A DNA stretch of 64,000 nucleotides from Periplaneta americana. Taxonomy: Eukaryota > Arthropoda > Insecta > Blattodea > Blattidae. The stretch covers positions 24,905,391 through 24,969,390 of the forward strand of contig NC_091127.1 of assembly GCF_040183065.1 (NCBI RefSeq), written 5' to 3'. Both the position numbers and the translations under genes were made by a program. Positions 55,022 to 64,000 of the stretch are shown here, in pieces. Under the pieces are notes generated by a model, which was given only the letters and a program-made list of their open reading frames with translations, did no database searches and had not been told where the DNA came from. Positions within the stretch are counted from its first letter, which is position 1. Every line of letters begins with the position of its first letter.

Positions 55022-55502
55022 TTAGAAACACAAACAATTTATCAGTAGAGCTATATAGATTACTATTCAATTTAAAGCATATACAATTCATCGGCCAAAA
55101 CTATACAAATGTATACAATACAAAGTAGCATACTTTCATTAAGCTATACAAATTTGTGCAATTAATATCAAGTAGATTAATTCAATTTATAATCATAAAC
55201 AATGATAGGTCTGTAGTTACCAACTACATTCCTTTTGCCATTTTTAAAGACAGGAATAACTGCTGCTTGTTTCCAGTATGATGGAAATATCCAGTTTTTA
55301 AGCTTAAGTTAAATATGTGAACTAATAAAGGTACAAGAATTTCAATACATCCTTTTATTATAAAATTTGGAATACCATCAATAATAATGATCATCCTAAA
55401 TTAAATGAAGCACGATATACAGTATGGTGTTAAAACAAACAAGCATAACGTATTAGTAATAGATTCCGTAGGACTTGCCTAACCTTAACTATACTACACC
55501 CA

Positions 55503-55763
55503 GGCCACCGGCATAGGTCAGGCGGTAGCGCGTTTGTCTGCTGATACGGAGTTGCGCTTGGGTGTAGGTTCGATTCGCGCTTTGGCTGACTACATGGTTG
55601 GGCTTTTTCCCGAGGTTTTTCCCACCGTAAGACGAATATCAGGTAATGGCGAATCCTCGGCCTCACCTCGCCAAATACTATCTCGCTATCACCAATTCCA
55701 TCGACGCTAAATAATCCAGTAGTTGATACAGCATCCTTAAATAACCAAGTAATAAAAAAAAAA
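55503..55763 (+). mobile_element. Full-length tRNA-derived SINE with A-rich tail
   Basis: It begins GGCCACCGGCATAGGTCAGG (A-box region), with B box AGGTTCGATTCG at about 55565. The central domain has GGTTTTTCCCACCGTAAG and GGCGAATCCTCGG, the tail CGACGCTAAATAATCC and GTTGATACAGC, then A10. No target-site duplication was identified. This is the best-preserved plus-strand member here. Confidence 0.92.
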
Positions 55764-56055
55764 CCTCTGCTATGTCCATCAGGATGTGCTTGGTATCTAC
55801 CTCCCACCCTTCTGCTGACAGAGCCTAACAAAGAAAATAAGTGAAAATTTTGTCTAGCTGAATGTCATCAGTTCTGTTAATCAGAAAGCTATAGCCCACA
55901 CATATTTTTGTTGTAACAGATTTTTCCTTCATTGTGAATTACAGATATCGGAAAGTGGTACGCTGTATTGCCGCTATAAATTATTTATGAAACCAGCCAC
56001 CCTGACGTCCACTGCACTTTTATGAGGCGTTCAATAAAAATGTAACACCGACATA
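55764..56055. other. Spacer, no feature
   Basis: Nothing is recognised. Confidence 0.4.
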
Positions 56056-56640
56056 ATAAAAAAAAACTACGCCCCGGCTTCGCTCCAGCCCGGGCGAATT
56101 AAATTTATGGATCTGTTGTGAAGCTCATTTAATTGCACAACAAATTATTGCTCCGAGCGATAAGAAAAAAAAAACCGGAACGAGATGCAGAAACAATAGA
56201 GTAACGGAAATAACACCACACATCAGAGACTCTGAAACTGGGGTTTGGCTGAAAGGACACGTCAAAATATTTACACGATTTCATTTAACGCAAAATTAAT
56301 TTAAGTCAATCAGCAATGTATAATTCTCTTCACTTTCATAACAATTAATTTTACATATTTATTAATGAAAATAATAAGTTAATACTTGCATAATTCAAAA
56401 GCATAGATAGATAGTTGATAGCCGTCCCAACCAGGGTTTAATAATCGGCCTCCTAATCAATTATAAATGAATATTTATATTTAACTCAATTTTTTCTGTA
56501 ATAGAAACCCTAGTTAGGTAGGCTATCATTGAGAAATTTATTGGAAATGCAACAAACGATTTAGGCTACAAGACAAATTACATTTTATAAAGAATATAAG
56601 TGATGTTTAGGTGAGGGGTTTGGACTTTTTCCATTGCTGG
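56056..56640. other. Possible ancient repeat start plus AT-rich DNA
   Basis: The string CGCCCCGGCTTCGCTCCAGC at 56072 is of the same type as the start of the repeat at 18416. The following sequence shows no match I can see. Confidence 0.3.
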
Positions 56641-56960
56641 TTGTCACAATCAAAAATTAAGACAACGTTTCGAAGGGTGGTTCTCCCTTCGTCTTCAGGT
56701 GAAAGGAAGGAGAGAAGAGAAAGTGATGATTAATTATACTAATCGATGACTTCAGTGCAGTGGAGGATATTATGTCCAGGGTGCTGTCAGGAACTTTTAA
56801 TTTTCGGAAGACTTCTAAGGACTCCCGTGGGATTGTGCCTCTAGCCCCAATCATAATTCCTATAACGTCCCATGTCATGATGTTATATTTGGTCCCCAAA
56901 TCACTGCAGCATGGCAGATAAATTGCCCGCTTTTCTTTGCAGACTTCTCCAGGTTGTTCC
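56641..56960 (-). mobile_element. Probable LINE C-terminal fragment
   Basis: The minus-strand frame (56657-56899 and slightly upstream) reads L-G-T-K-Y-N-I-M, I-M-I-G-A-R-G-T-I-P and I-S-S-T-A-L-K-S-S-I-S-I-I. G-A-R-G-T-I-P with a following A-L-x-x-S-I is a pattern I associate with the end of some insect LINE proteins. There is no RT motif, so family assignment is uncertain. Confidence 0.45.
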
Positions 56961-57135
56961 TCGCTGTTCTAAATAAGAAACATATCCGAACTTCTAAACA
57001 AAAATTAAAATCTTTTCTATGAAATATAAAGAAAAAACAGACTTTTTAATAGAGATAAATAACATACACCTTAACACACACGAAGTTACACAACAGAAAT
57101 CATGACATTAATCTTTAACTACAGAATATATTTGA
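56961..57135. other. Spacer
   Basis: Nothing is recognised. Confidence 0.3.
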
Positions 57136-57139
57136 CTGT

Positions 57140-57225
57140 TTGACTCAAGGGGTAGCGTTTCTGATTATAAAACCAGAGGACTTGGATTCGAATTGCGGCA
57201 GAGAGAGAGAGAGAGGGGGGGGGGA
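57140..57225 (+). mobile_element. tRNA-like SINE head followed by (GA)n and G run
   Basis: GACTCAAGGGGTAGCG resembles an A box and GGATTCGAATTGC a B box, about 36 nt apart. A (GA)n tract and a ~10-nt G run (57200-57224) follow directly. The rest of the SINE is missing or replaced by the microsatellite. Confidence 0.55.
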
Positions 57226-57351
57226 ATATATTTGCATTTAGTTTCTAATGAGCATTTGTCCATTGTCCTGTGGCTTACTGCGTTGCTTTTAGCGATGAAG
57301 TAATGCCATAATCATGTCACGATCAGAAATTGCCGTTACTTGTCACTGTTA

Positions 57352-57857
57352 GGTGTTTATATTTACTATCTTTTGCATAGATCTAATAGCAAAACAAGCT
57401 GAATTTAGTTTGGGGGTAATTTCTTTAATATGGTTTTTCCAATTTAACATATTATCGATTTTTAAGCCAAGAAATTTGATTGTTGTTTCTAATAGAGATC
57501 TATTATTAATTACTGCGCTAGAAATTTGCGAGGTTGAATTTGCACAGGATTTAAATTGAATTATGTTAGTTTTGTTACGATTTAATACTAATTTATTGAC
57601 TGAGAACCGGTCATTGATTTAGAACCAGTCCGGCGTCATGAGATATAATTGAAAATATGTAAAATACAGGGTGTAAACGATATAAACTGACAAAAAATTA
57701 CTGGTGGTAGAGAATAAATAACTGAAGAAAGAAGTCAAATAATACAGTACAACTCCATTTCTGTACAAAATCCTTGAAGTAAGAGCTCGGCTGTTTTGAT
57801 TTACTAAGATCGCAATTATACAGGCTCACTAGGAAAATAATTCTGCCTAAAAACACA
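57352..57857 (-). repeat. Inverted duplication arm B (chimeric LINE segment)
   Basis: It is the inverse of 50727-51222, with about three or four differences per hundred in the part compared. It includes the LINE part (to about 57620) and the non-LINE part with GTGTAAACGATATAAACTG. Confidence 0.85.
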
Positions 57858-58034
57858 ACAACAGGGCTAAAATCTTTGAAGGGACGACGACGACATTGAT
57901 AATGATAATGATGACGATATGAAGATGTATAGAATAACAAAAAGTTTAATGAATCAAGTGTGCTCTTTAAAAATAATCTTACGCAACTTGAATTATGATA
58001 GAAACAAGTCATTATACTACAAAGGTTGTATTTT
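57858..58034. other. Spacer with GATGAC-rich stretch
   Basis: GACGACGAC and GATAATGATAATGATGACG at about 57882-57917; no feature beyond this. Confidence 0.3.
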
Positions 58035-58196
58035 TTTTTCGACTAAATTACACGTTTATTACGTCTTACTACTTTTGACCAACATATCGGTACGGAATAA
58101 TGCGTTTCAACCAATCATGCCTGCTTATTCTACAGTTATCACCTCCCTAGCATTTTATCGCCTCCTTATACTTAATATTCGAGTAATAACAAGGTT
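58035..58196 (+). mobile_element. Fragment of the YR repeat block family
   Basis: ATTACACGTTTATTACGTC, TACTACTTTTGACCAA and TTTCAACCAATCATGCCTGC match the left part of the blocks at 13246-16345. No recombinase part is present. Confidence 0.7.
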
Positions 58197-58480
58197 GGTT
58201 TTATCGTTTATTTTTAGTTGGTTATTTAACGACGCTGTATCAACTACTAGGTTATTTAGCGTCGATAAGATTGGTGATAGCGAGACGGTATTTGGCGAGA
58301 TGAGGCCGAGGATTCGCCATAAATTACCTGGCATTCACCTTACGGTTGCGGAAAACCTCGAAAAAAAACCCACCCAGGTAATCGGCCCAAGCGGGGATCG
58401 AACCCGCACCCGAGCGCAACTTCAGACTGGCAGGCAAGCGCCTTAACCGACTGAGCCACGCCGGTGGCTGGTTTTATCGT
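58197..58480 (-). mobile_element. tRNA-derived SINE with 12-bp target-site duplication
   Basis: TGGTTTTATCGT is exact at 58197-58208 and 58469-58480. On the minus strand: head CCACCGGCGTGGCTCAGTCGG, B box GGGTTCGATCCC, TTACCTGGGTGGG, GGCGAATCCTCGG, tail CGACGCTAAATAACC and GTTGATACAGCGTCG. It is a full-length member of the family at 55503. The target is a YR-block fragment. Confidence 0.95.
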
Positions 58481-59944
58481 AATGTCTTCAAAATTATATA
58501 GGATGGATGGTAACCTCTGCACCAAAATATAAGAGGTGATTCTATCTGTTAACTATATGAAAATTTTTATTACACATTTCCTTCGTTGAAGCACCGTAAA
58601 GCAGAAAAAAATACACTTTGCCCAATGTTTGTAGCCCTCTATTGCGGCAACGAAAAGAAAGAAATATCTGATTGATATACAAGCAGTTAGGTAAACATAA
58701 TCTGAATAGTTAGCGTCTTGAGTCTTTTATGAATTTAAATTGAATAATTGCGACAATCGTTAAAATGAATCTTGTAACGTAGCACAGTGTCTCGTGTCTC
58801 CGAGTACAGCAGAGGGAGAGGGGAAGGTAAGGAATGAGGCAATGACGTAATCTAACCTTCCCTTGTGTTGACATTTACTGTAATTGAACAGTTTTCAGAC
58901 TAAAATTATATGTTTAATGATTTATTTTCAGGAGTGTTAATTTAATTTAAGTTAAATCATGTCTGTAAAACTTATTACAATTTATTTCCGTTCAAAATTG
59001 AGACCACCAAGTGCCTTACATCATTTCCTTCCTTCCCTAAGAAAGAAGGAGATGAATGCAAGGAGTTGCTTTTGTTTACGTCTGATATGGGTCTATATCG
59101 TCTTGAAATACTAATTAGGGTCTGTCACAGTGCAGACCGTGCTTGCTAGAGTTATTGCAGTAGCCGTGATGTTGCCAAATGCTTCATAGAAGCAAACCGA
59201 TTTCCTCTAAAATGATGAATGTTAGAAAAAAAATTATTTCAATTTTTTCATATCTCTCCTCATGATCTATTAGACCTGCCAGCTTCATTTTGGTGCAATG
59301 GTTACCTTCCACTCTGTATAGTGAACTAAAATTTAATTCTAAATCACTAACAGTACTTTAATCAGGCATTGCATTGTTTGGATTTCTTTGATTTTTTTTT
59401 TGCAGTGTAGAACAGTCATTCAATGGTCACTATATCGTTGACATTTTGTAAATAAACTTCAGAAGAGAGATTAGAAAATGCCTTTCTCCTTGTCCTGTAT
59501 TCTCGCACCCGCTCTAGGCTACTCCTTTTAATTTTTTTCGATGGTTATTTGAATGCTTTTACGCCACTGCCTTGTTTGTTCAACTCTTAGTTTCGGTAAA
59601 TTTCTAGCAGAAAACTTCCCAACAATGTATAATTTCACTTACTGGTTTGAACTGTAAAACTTCTCAATACTACTTTGAAGACGCACTGTCCGGCGGCAGT
59701 CCCACTTTCACTAATTTATGCATTATTTGAGTAAATTAGTGGAAAACCGTAAACATAAAAAATTATCTATGCGGTGACATAGCAACGTACACAATCAGTA
59801 GTAACAACACGTTCACTCCATAAGAATGGCATATTATATGAAAATTTGTCAGTTTTATCTTGAGTAACTGCCTGATAGTATGTAACTTATTCAGTTCTAA
59901 TCTATATTGTTATTTCCAAAATAAAAGTAGAAAACAATATTATT
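58481..59944. other. Intergenic DNA, no gene recognised
   Basis: No coding, inverted or tandem structure was recognised over about 1.46 kb. Confidence 0.5.
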
Positions 59945-60006
59945 TCGAAATATGTATGATAAGAACTTTGTGTTAAAATTTAATGTACCTTGTTAACATG
60001 TTTCGA

Positions 60007-60047
60007 CCTATTTTCGGTCATCTTCGGAACTGGTCGTTGTTGGAACT
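60007..60047 (-). ncRNA. Degenerate hammerhead-like motif (minus)
   Basis: The core is CCGAAGA in place of CUGANGA, with helix II GACC/GGTC, intact GAAA, palindromic ACATGT as helix III and GTT/AAC as helix I. The U-to-C change in the core would be expected to abolish cleavage. Confidence 0.5.
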
Positions 60048-60257
60048 CAACACACTATCGTTCGTTAACACAACACAACAAAAATGACAAGGATAACTCA
60101 ACACACTAGAACAATATGAAATATACAGTCACACGAAAACACACCCCAACGAAATTCTCAACACACAACTAAATTTCAAAACACATACACTCTTTGACTC
60201 TACACTACGAAGGCACCCACACAGGAAACAAGAGGCGCCAAGACCAACAACGACCAG

Positions 60258-60298
60258 TTCCGAAGATGGCCGAAAATAGGTCGGAACATGTTAACAAG
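60258..60298 (+). ncRNA. Degenerate hammerhead-like motif (plus)
   Basis: It has the same layout as the inverse copy. In addition GGAAC replaces GAAAC, so this copy is more decayed. Confidence 0.45.
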
Positions 60299-60352
60299 GT
60301 ACGTTAAATTTTAACACAAGAAAGTTCTTATACATATTCCGAAGTGATACAA

Positions 60353-60977
60353 TGTTAAAAGTTGTGTAATCAAGATGTACAATATTATTATTACACAACA
60401 ATCTTCATTTCTCTCCATAATTGAACCTAGAATAGTTGGATTTGTAAATGGAGATGCTACAACTTTACAAATAAAGAAGAATACAGTAATAAATAAAGAT
60501 CAAAGTAATGTTCCACTGAATTCTAAATTACTTACGTCTTTACACTGACAATACAAACGATAAGGATAACAAAAGAGAATACAACAGACGTGCTCTGGCG
60601 TCCATCCTTAGTGGTTTCAAGCGAAATGAACATTATTTCCAATAAAACTGCTCTGCAAATGCCATTTGCATTCAACCTGCAGTTTATTCCAGTGGCCTAG
60701 AAATGCCTCTAAATGAAAATACCCATTATAAACGATTTATCAAAACCATAAATATATTTTTTTCTGTAATTGCCCATTTCGCAACCGTATACTGATATGG
60801 GACTATTGTTCCAGCTGCCAATCTGCATTTCTCTCGGTGAACTAAGCGACTGCAATTGCCATTAAGGTTATATAGCAATTCACTTAAGCCCAAGATACTT
60901 CGTAACCAATAGCAACATACATTTTAGTTATACAGTTTGTATATCTTGTGCAAATATATCAGTAGGCCTATCTGTTC
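60353..60977. other. Intergenic DNA, no gene recognised
   Basis: TAGGCCTA at 60963-60970. Nothing else is recognised. Confidence 0.45.
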
Positions 60978-61344
60978 TTATATTATTACGATGTACCGAA
61001 GTACATACGATATTTCCATGCAGAAATTCTGCGTCATCATATGATGAAAGATGAATGGAACGGAGAAAAATTCTCTCCGGCACCGGGATTTGAACCCGGG
61101 TTTTCAGCTCTCCATGCTGACGCTCTATCCACTAAGCCACACCGGATTCCCATCCCGATGTCGAATCGAATTCTCTCGGTTTAACTTCCACCTCTTGGGG
61201 TCCCTCTAGTGGCCTACCCTCATGCACTGCGTCAGATGTATGCCAGTGGCACAATGTCCACACAAATGCAGAGATGCACTCGTTATGAGTGACTAAGTGG
61301 CCGGGATCCGACGGAATAAGTGCCATAGGTGATTCTTTTCGCAT
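60978..61344 (-). mobile_element. tRNA-derived SINE or larger tRNA-containing repeat, monomer
   Basis: On the minus strand the order is: a 5' part of ~200 bp (from CACCTATGGCACTTATTCCG), a tRNA-like unit (about 61068-61143: GGTGTGGCTTAGTGGATAGAG, B box GGGTTCAAATCCC), then CTCTCCG, TTCTGCATGGAAATATCG and the end TGTACTTCGGTACATCG with an AATAATAT tail. The same tail and tRNA half make the palindromes at 54767 and 61345. Whether the 5' part belongs to the element is unclear. Confidence 0.7.
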
Positions 61345-61520
61345 ATCATATATTATTACGATGTACCGAAGTACATTATATTTCCATGCAGAAATTCTGC
61401 GTCATCATATGATGAAAGATGAGCGGAACGGTGTGGCTTAGTGGATAGAGAATCAGCACGTAGAGCTAAAAACCCGGGTTCAAATCCCGGCGCCGGAGAT
61501 AATTTTTCTCCGTAAAAAAA
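61345..61520. mobile_element. Head-to-head tRNA-SINE rearrangement
   Basis: The left part (61348-61430) is the minus-strand SINE tail (ATTATTACGATGTACCGAAG to GATGAAAGATGAGCGGAACGG). It is joined directly to a plus-strand tRNA-like head (61431-61500: GTGTGGCTTAGTGGATAGAG, B box GGGTTCAAATCCC). The sequence closes with CTCCGTAAAAAAATCGTAATA, which inverts the ATTACGAT at the left edge. Confidence 0.7.
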
Positions 61521-61626
61521 TCGTAATAGAAATTGAAAATAGTATGTAATTACACTCTGAAGTCTCGCTGCAATACTTGTGTCAAGTGCAACCCAGGTAA
61601 ACCTTGATTTGCGAAGAGTTATAACT

Positions 61627-63395
61627 AAGATTTATGTAAGGGTATAAAGGAATTTAAGAACGGATATCAGCCAAGGGTAAACGTGATCAAGGATGAGAAT
61701 GGTGACTTGCTTGCAGACTCTCCATCAGTCCTAAACAGATGGAAAAACTATTTTGCGCAACTACTAAATGTACATAGGCCAGATAGAAATGATCGGGACG
61801 AAATTGAAATACAAACTGCTGAGCCATTTATGCCCGAACCCACGCTTTCAGAAGTCGAAATTGCGATAGAAAATCTGAAAAAGTACAAGTCTCCAGGTAT
61901 CGATCAAATTCCAGCAGAATCAATACAAGAGGGTGGAAGTGCATTATATAGCGAAATTTATAAACTTGTACTTGCTATTTGGGAAAGGGTAATTGTACCA
62001 GAACAATGGAAGGAGTCCATAATTGTACCTATTTTTAAAAAGGGGGACAAAACCAACTGTGGTAACTTTCGAGGAATATCACTTTTGTTGACGTCGTACA
62101 AAATTTTATCAAATATCCTTTTGAGAAGATTAGCTCTGTACGTAGATGAAATTATTGGGGATCATCAGTGCGGTTTTAGGCGTAATAGATCGATTATTGA
62201 TCAGATTTTTTGTATTCGACAGATAATGGAGAAAAAAATGAGAGTATAAGGATACAGTACATCAGTTATTCATAGATTTCAAAAAGGCATATGACTCGGT
62301 TAAGAGGGAAGTATTATATGATATTCTTATTGAATTTGGTATTCCCAAGAAACTAGTTCGATTAATTAAAATGTGTCTCAGTGAAACATACAGCAGAGTC
62401 CGTATAGGTCAGTTTCTATCTGATGCTTTTCCAATTCACTGCGGGCTAAAGCAGGGAGATGCACTATCACCTTTACTTTTTAACTTCGCTTTAGAATATG
62501 CCATTAGGAAAGTTCAGGATAACAGAGAGGGTTTGGAATTGAATGGGTCACATCAGCTTCTACTGTATGCGGATGACGTGAATATGTTAGGAGAAAATCC
62601 ACAAACGATTAGGGAAAACACGGGAATTTTACTGGAAGCAAGTAAAGCGATCGGTTTGGAAGTAAATCACGAAAAGACAAAGTATATAATTATGTCTCGT
62701 GACCAGAATATTGTACGAAATGGAAATATAAAAATTGGAGATTTATCCTTCGAAGAGGTGGAAAAATTCAAATATCTTGGAGCAACAGTAACAAATACAA
62801 ATGACACTGGGGAGGAAATTAAACGCAGAGTAAATGTGGGAAATGCGTGTTATTATTCGGTTGAGAAGCTCTTATCATCCAGTCTGCTGTCCAAAAATCT
62901 GAAAGTTAGAATTTATAAAACAGTTATATTACCGGTTGTTTTGTATGGTTGTGAAACTTGGACTCTCACTCTGAGAGAGGAACATAGGTTAAGGGTGTTT
63001 GAGAATAAGGTGCTTAGGAAAATATTTGGGGCTAAGCAGGATGAAGTTACAGGAGAATGGAGAAAGTTACACAACGCAGAACGGCACGCATTTTATTCTT
63101 CACCTGACATAATTAGGAACATTAAATCCAGACTTTCAGATGGGCAGGGCATGTAGCACTATGGGCGAATCCAGAAATACATATAGAGTGTTAGTTGGGA
63201 GACCGGAGGGAAAAAGACCTTTGGGGAGGCCGAGACGTAGATGGGAGGATAATATGAAAATGGATTTGAGGGAGGTGGGATATGATGATAGAGACTGGAT
63301 TAATCTTGCACAGGATAGGGACCGATGGCGGACTTATGTGAGGGCGGCAATGAACCTTCGGGTTCCTTAAAAGCCATTTGTAAGTAAGTAAGTAT
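61627..63395 (+). mobile_element. RTE-like LINE, RT domain and 3' end, nearly complete
   Basis: The order of blocks is: F-K-N-G-Y-Q-P-R-V-N, K-Y-K-S-P-G-I-D-Q-I-P-A-E, P-E-Q-W-K-E-S-I-I-V-P-I-F-K-K-G, N-F-R-G-I-S-L-L, H-Q-C-G-F-R-R-N-R-S; then, after a one-base frameshift and a stop near 62240, [23 protein letters not shown], the catalytic Y-A-D-D (about 62567-62578), F-K-Y-L-G and Y-G-C-E-T-W-T-L. A second frameshift lies near 63140, before the G-R-P-E-G-K-R-P-L-G-R-P end, a stop at 63369 and an (AAGT)n tail. The endonuclease half is missing. It is the best reference here for copies at 24050, 24376, 42569 and 48416. Confidence 0.93.
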
Positions 63396-64000
63396 AACTA
63401 TAACTGAATGTTACCCAAGTTACAAGGAATAACCCAAATACATACAGTAAGAAATTTGGCGCAGAAACTGTTTGTGGAACATATTTTTACTATACATTTT
63501 GTTTCTTTTTCATTCTTCACTATTTATTCCTCTGTGTTGATCAAAAAGCAATGTGAAGCGGCAGCTGGAAAGAACTCGTTACACCAACAGTCGCACTCCC
63601 AGCAGAGTTACAAGTGTTTTTTAGCGCCAGTTCACATGCCGTGCGTGTGTAGCAACAGCTGACGCGATCACAAGTGATTGATTATAAAGAGGAACACTCT
63701 ATGACTGCTAGTGGAATCAGTTTAGAAACCGCGGAAACACTGCCACGACGACGAACACAAAATCTTAATGCAACTCTGAAATCCTTAATTCAACAATGTT
63801 TGCAACTCGGAACTTAGCCCAGGTTGTGAATCCGTATACTGACTGTTTTGTTCCTTTAAGTACAGAATATTTGTCTTAATAGTACTGAAATTACTTCGTG
63901 GTAAACGTCAATTATTTTTAACTTAAGAATATATCGCCATATGGAATTACTTTCCTTGTTGAATTTAATCTACATAGCCTAGTACTACCCATAAACTGGA
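63396..64000. other. Intergenic DNA, no gene recognised
   Basis: The 84-codon frame at 63408-63662 has no known domain. No repeats were recognised up to the window edge. Confidence 0.45.

Larger units (their letters stand above)
52616..55395 (-). mobile_element. LINE (jockey-like) with nested insertions
   Basis: Minus-strand RT blocks in order are: D-G-I-P-N-F-I-I-K-G and P-S-Y-W-K-Q-A-A-V-I-P-V-F-K-N-G, N-Y-R-P-I (55205-55390); after a ~1.08-kb interruption, I-S-I-L-N-N-F-S-K-F-F-E (about 54085-54122), H-G-F-T-K-S, D-F-S-K-A-F-D-I-V-P-H-S; then V-P-Q-G-S-T-L-G-P-L-L-F and F-A-D-D-L-K-I (53640-53750); then S-K-L-E-Y-A-S-V-V-W-N (53240-53285). Both catalytic Asp blocks are readable, but an in-frame stop (about 53840), frameshifts and an A/T run (54049-54066) inactivate it. 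The 3' end carries ATTTATTTATTCATTCATTG. Confidence 0.9.
59945..60352. mobile_element. Penelope-like 3' region flanked by inverted ribozyme-bearing arms
   Basis: Arms of about 105 bp (59945-60052 and 60246-60352) are inverse copies. Each contains a hammerhead-like stretch: CCGAAGATGACC, then GGTCGAAACATGTTAAC on the minus strand, and CCGAAGATGGCC, then GGTCGGAACATGTTAAC on the plus strand. Between them 60120-60200 encodes, with frame breaks, the tail T-x-T-H-P-N-E-I-L-N-T-Q, related to the Penelope-like C-terminus at 36402. The second position of the CUGA core is C in both copies. Confidence 0.7.

Noticed and set aside
24050-63395. Host genes annotated from RT-like frames
   Set aside because: All RT-like frames carry truncations, frameshifts or stops, or belong to multi-copy LINEs, so they are transposon sequence rather than host genes.
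1-64000. CRISPR array, bacterial operons or prophage
   Set aside because: No regularly spaced palindromic repeats with unique spacers and no prokaryotic gene structure. The retroelements, splice sites and microsatellites are eukaryotic.

Overview
This window looks like intergenic and intronic DNA from a large, transposon-rich, AT-rich insect genome. The mix of LINEs, tRNA-derived SINEs, a Penelope-like element, a TTAGG-like tract and frequent TAGGCCTA motifs points to a polyneopteran such as a cockroach or termite. I recall similar repeats from that group, but this species call is an inference. No bacterial-style gene organisation, CRISPR array, rRNA or confirmed functional tRNA gene is visible.

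The only convincing host gene is on the minus strand. A 106-nt exon (52303-52408) encodes the cysteine-rich first half of an IGFBP-type domain. About 4.1 kb downstream, a 3.87-kb last exon (44335-48204) continues in frame with G-P-G-L-E-C and encodes about 1,289 residues of a protein I do not recognise: a disordered amino-terminal part, a central helical block of about 270 residues and a basic, Ser/Asn-rich tail. The intron holds several retroelements. The signal-peptide exon and promoter were not found. A short stretch just before the last exon carries the missing Cys pair but runs into an in-frame TAG.

Layout. 0-5 kb: featureless AT-rich DNA and a LINE remnant. 5-12 kb: (AAT)n tracts, MITEs, SINEs and two unclassified dispersed repeats. 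13.2-16.3 kb: four related blocks, two carrying tyrosine-recombinase remnants. 17-22.2 kb: more dispersed repeats, a composite SINE and a mariner-type transposase tail. 22.5-25 kb: a TTAGG-like tract and LINE ends. 26-28 kb: a 1.9-kb TTTATTTGTTCG-type array. 28.3-29.6 kb: a long-TIR element and a LINE end. 30.2-32.1 kb: a 25-bp minisatellite with higher-order structure. 33.2-34.2 kb: an AATAAATA-type array. 35-37.4 kb: a MITE interrupted by a Penelope-like insertion, itself interrupted by a SINE and carrying a hammerhead-ribozyme-like fold. 37.5-43.4 kb: LINEs, fold-back elements and a 170-bp tandem repeat. 44.3-52.4 kb: the gene. 52.6-63.4 kb: nested LINEs, SINEs, palindromic SINE dimers, Penelope remnants and a fairly complete RTE-like LINE.

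The clearest unexplained signal is a recurrent microinsertion. At four independent loci one repeat copy reads TA where its paralogue reads TAGGCCTA, as if GGCC had been inserted with duplication of TA. Perfect TAGGCCTA occurs nine times in the window. Other notable items are the large-exon IGFBP gene, the hammerhead-like motifs, head-to-head SINE palindromes inserted with target-site duplications, and the ~600-bp higher-order pattern in the 25-bp minisatellite. All alignments were done by eye.
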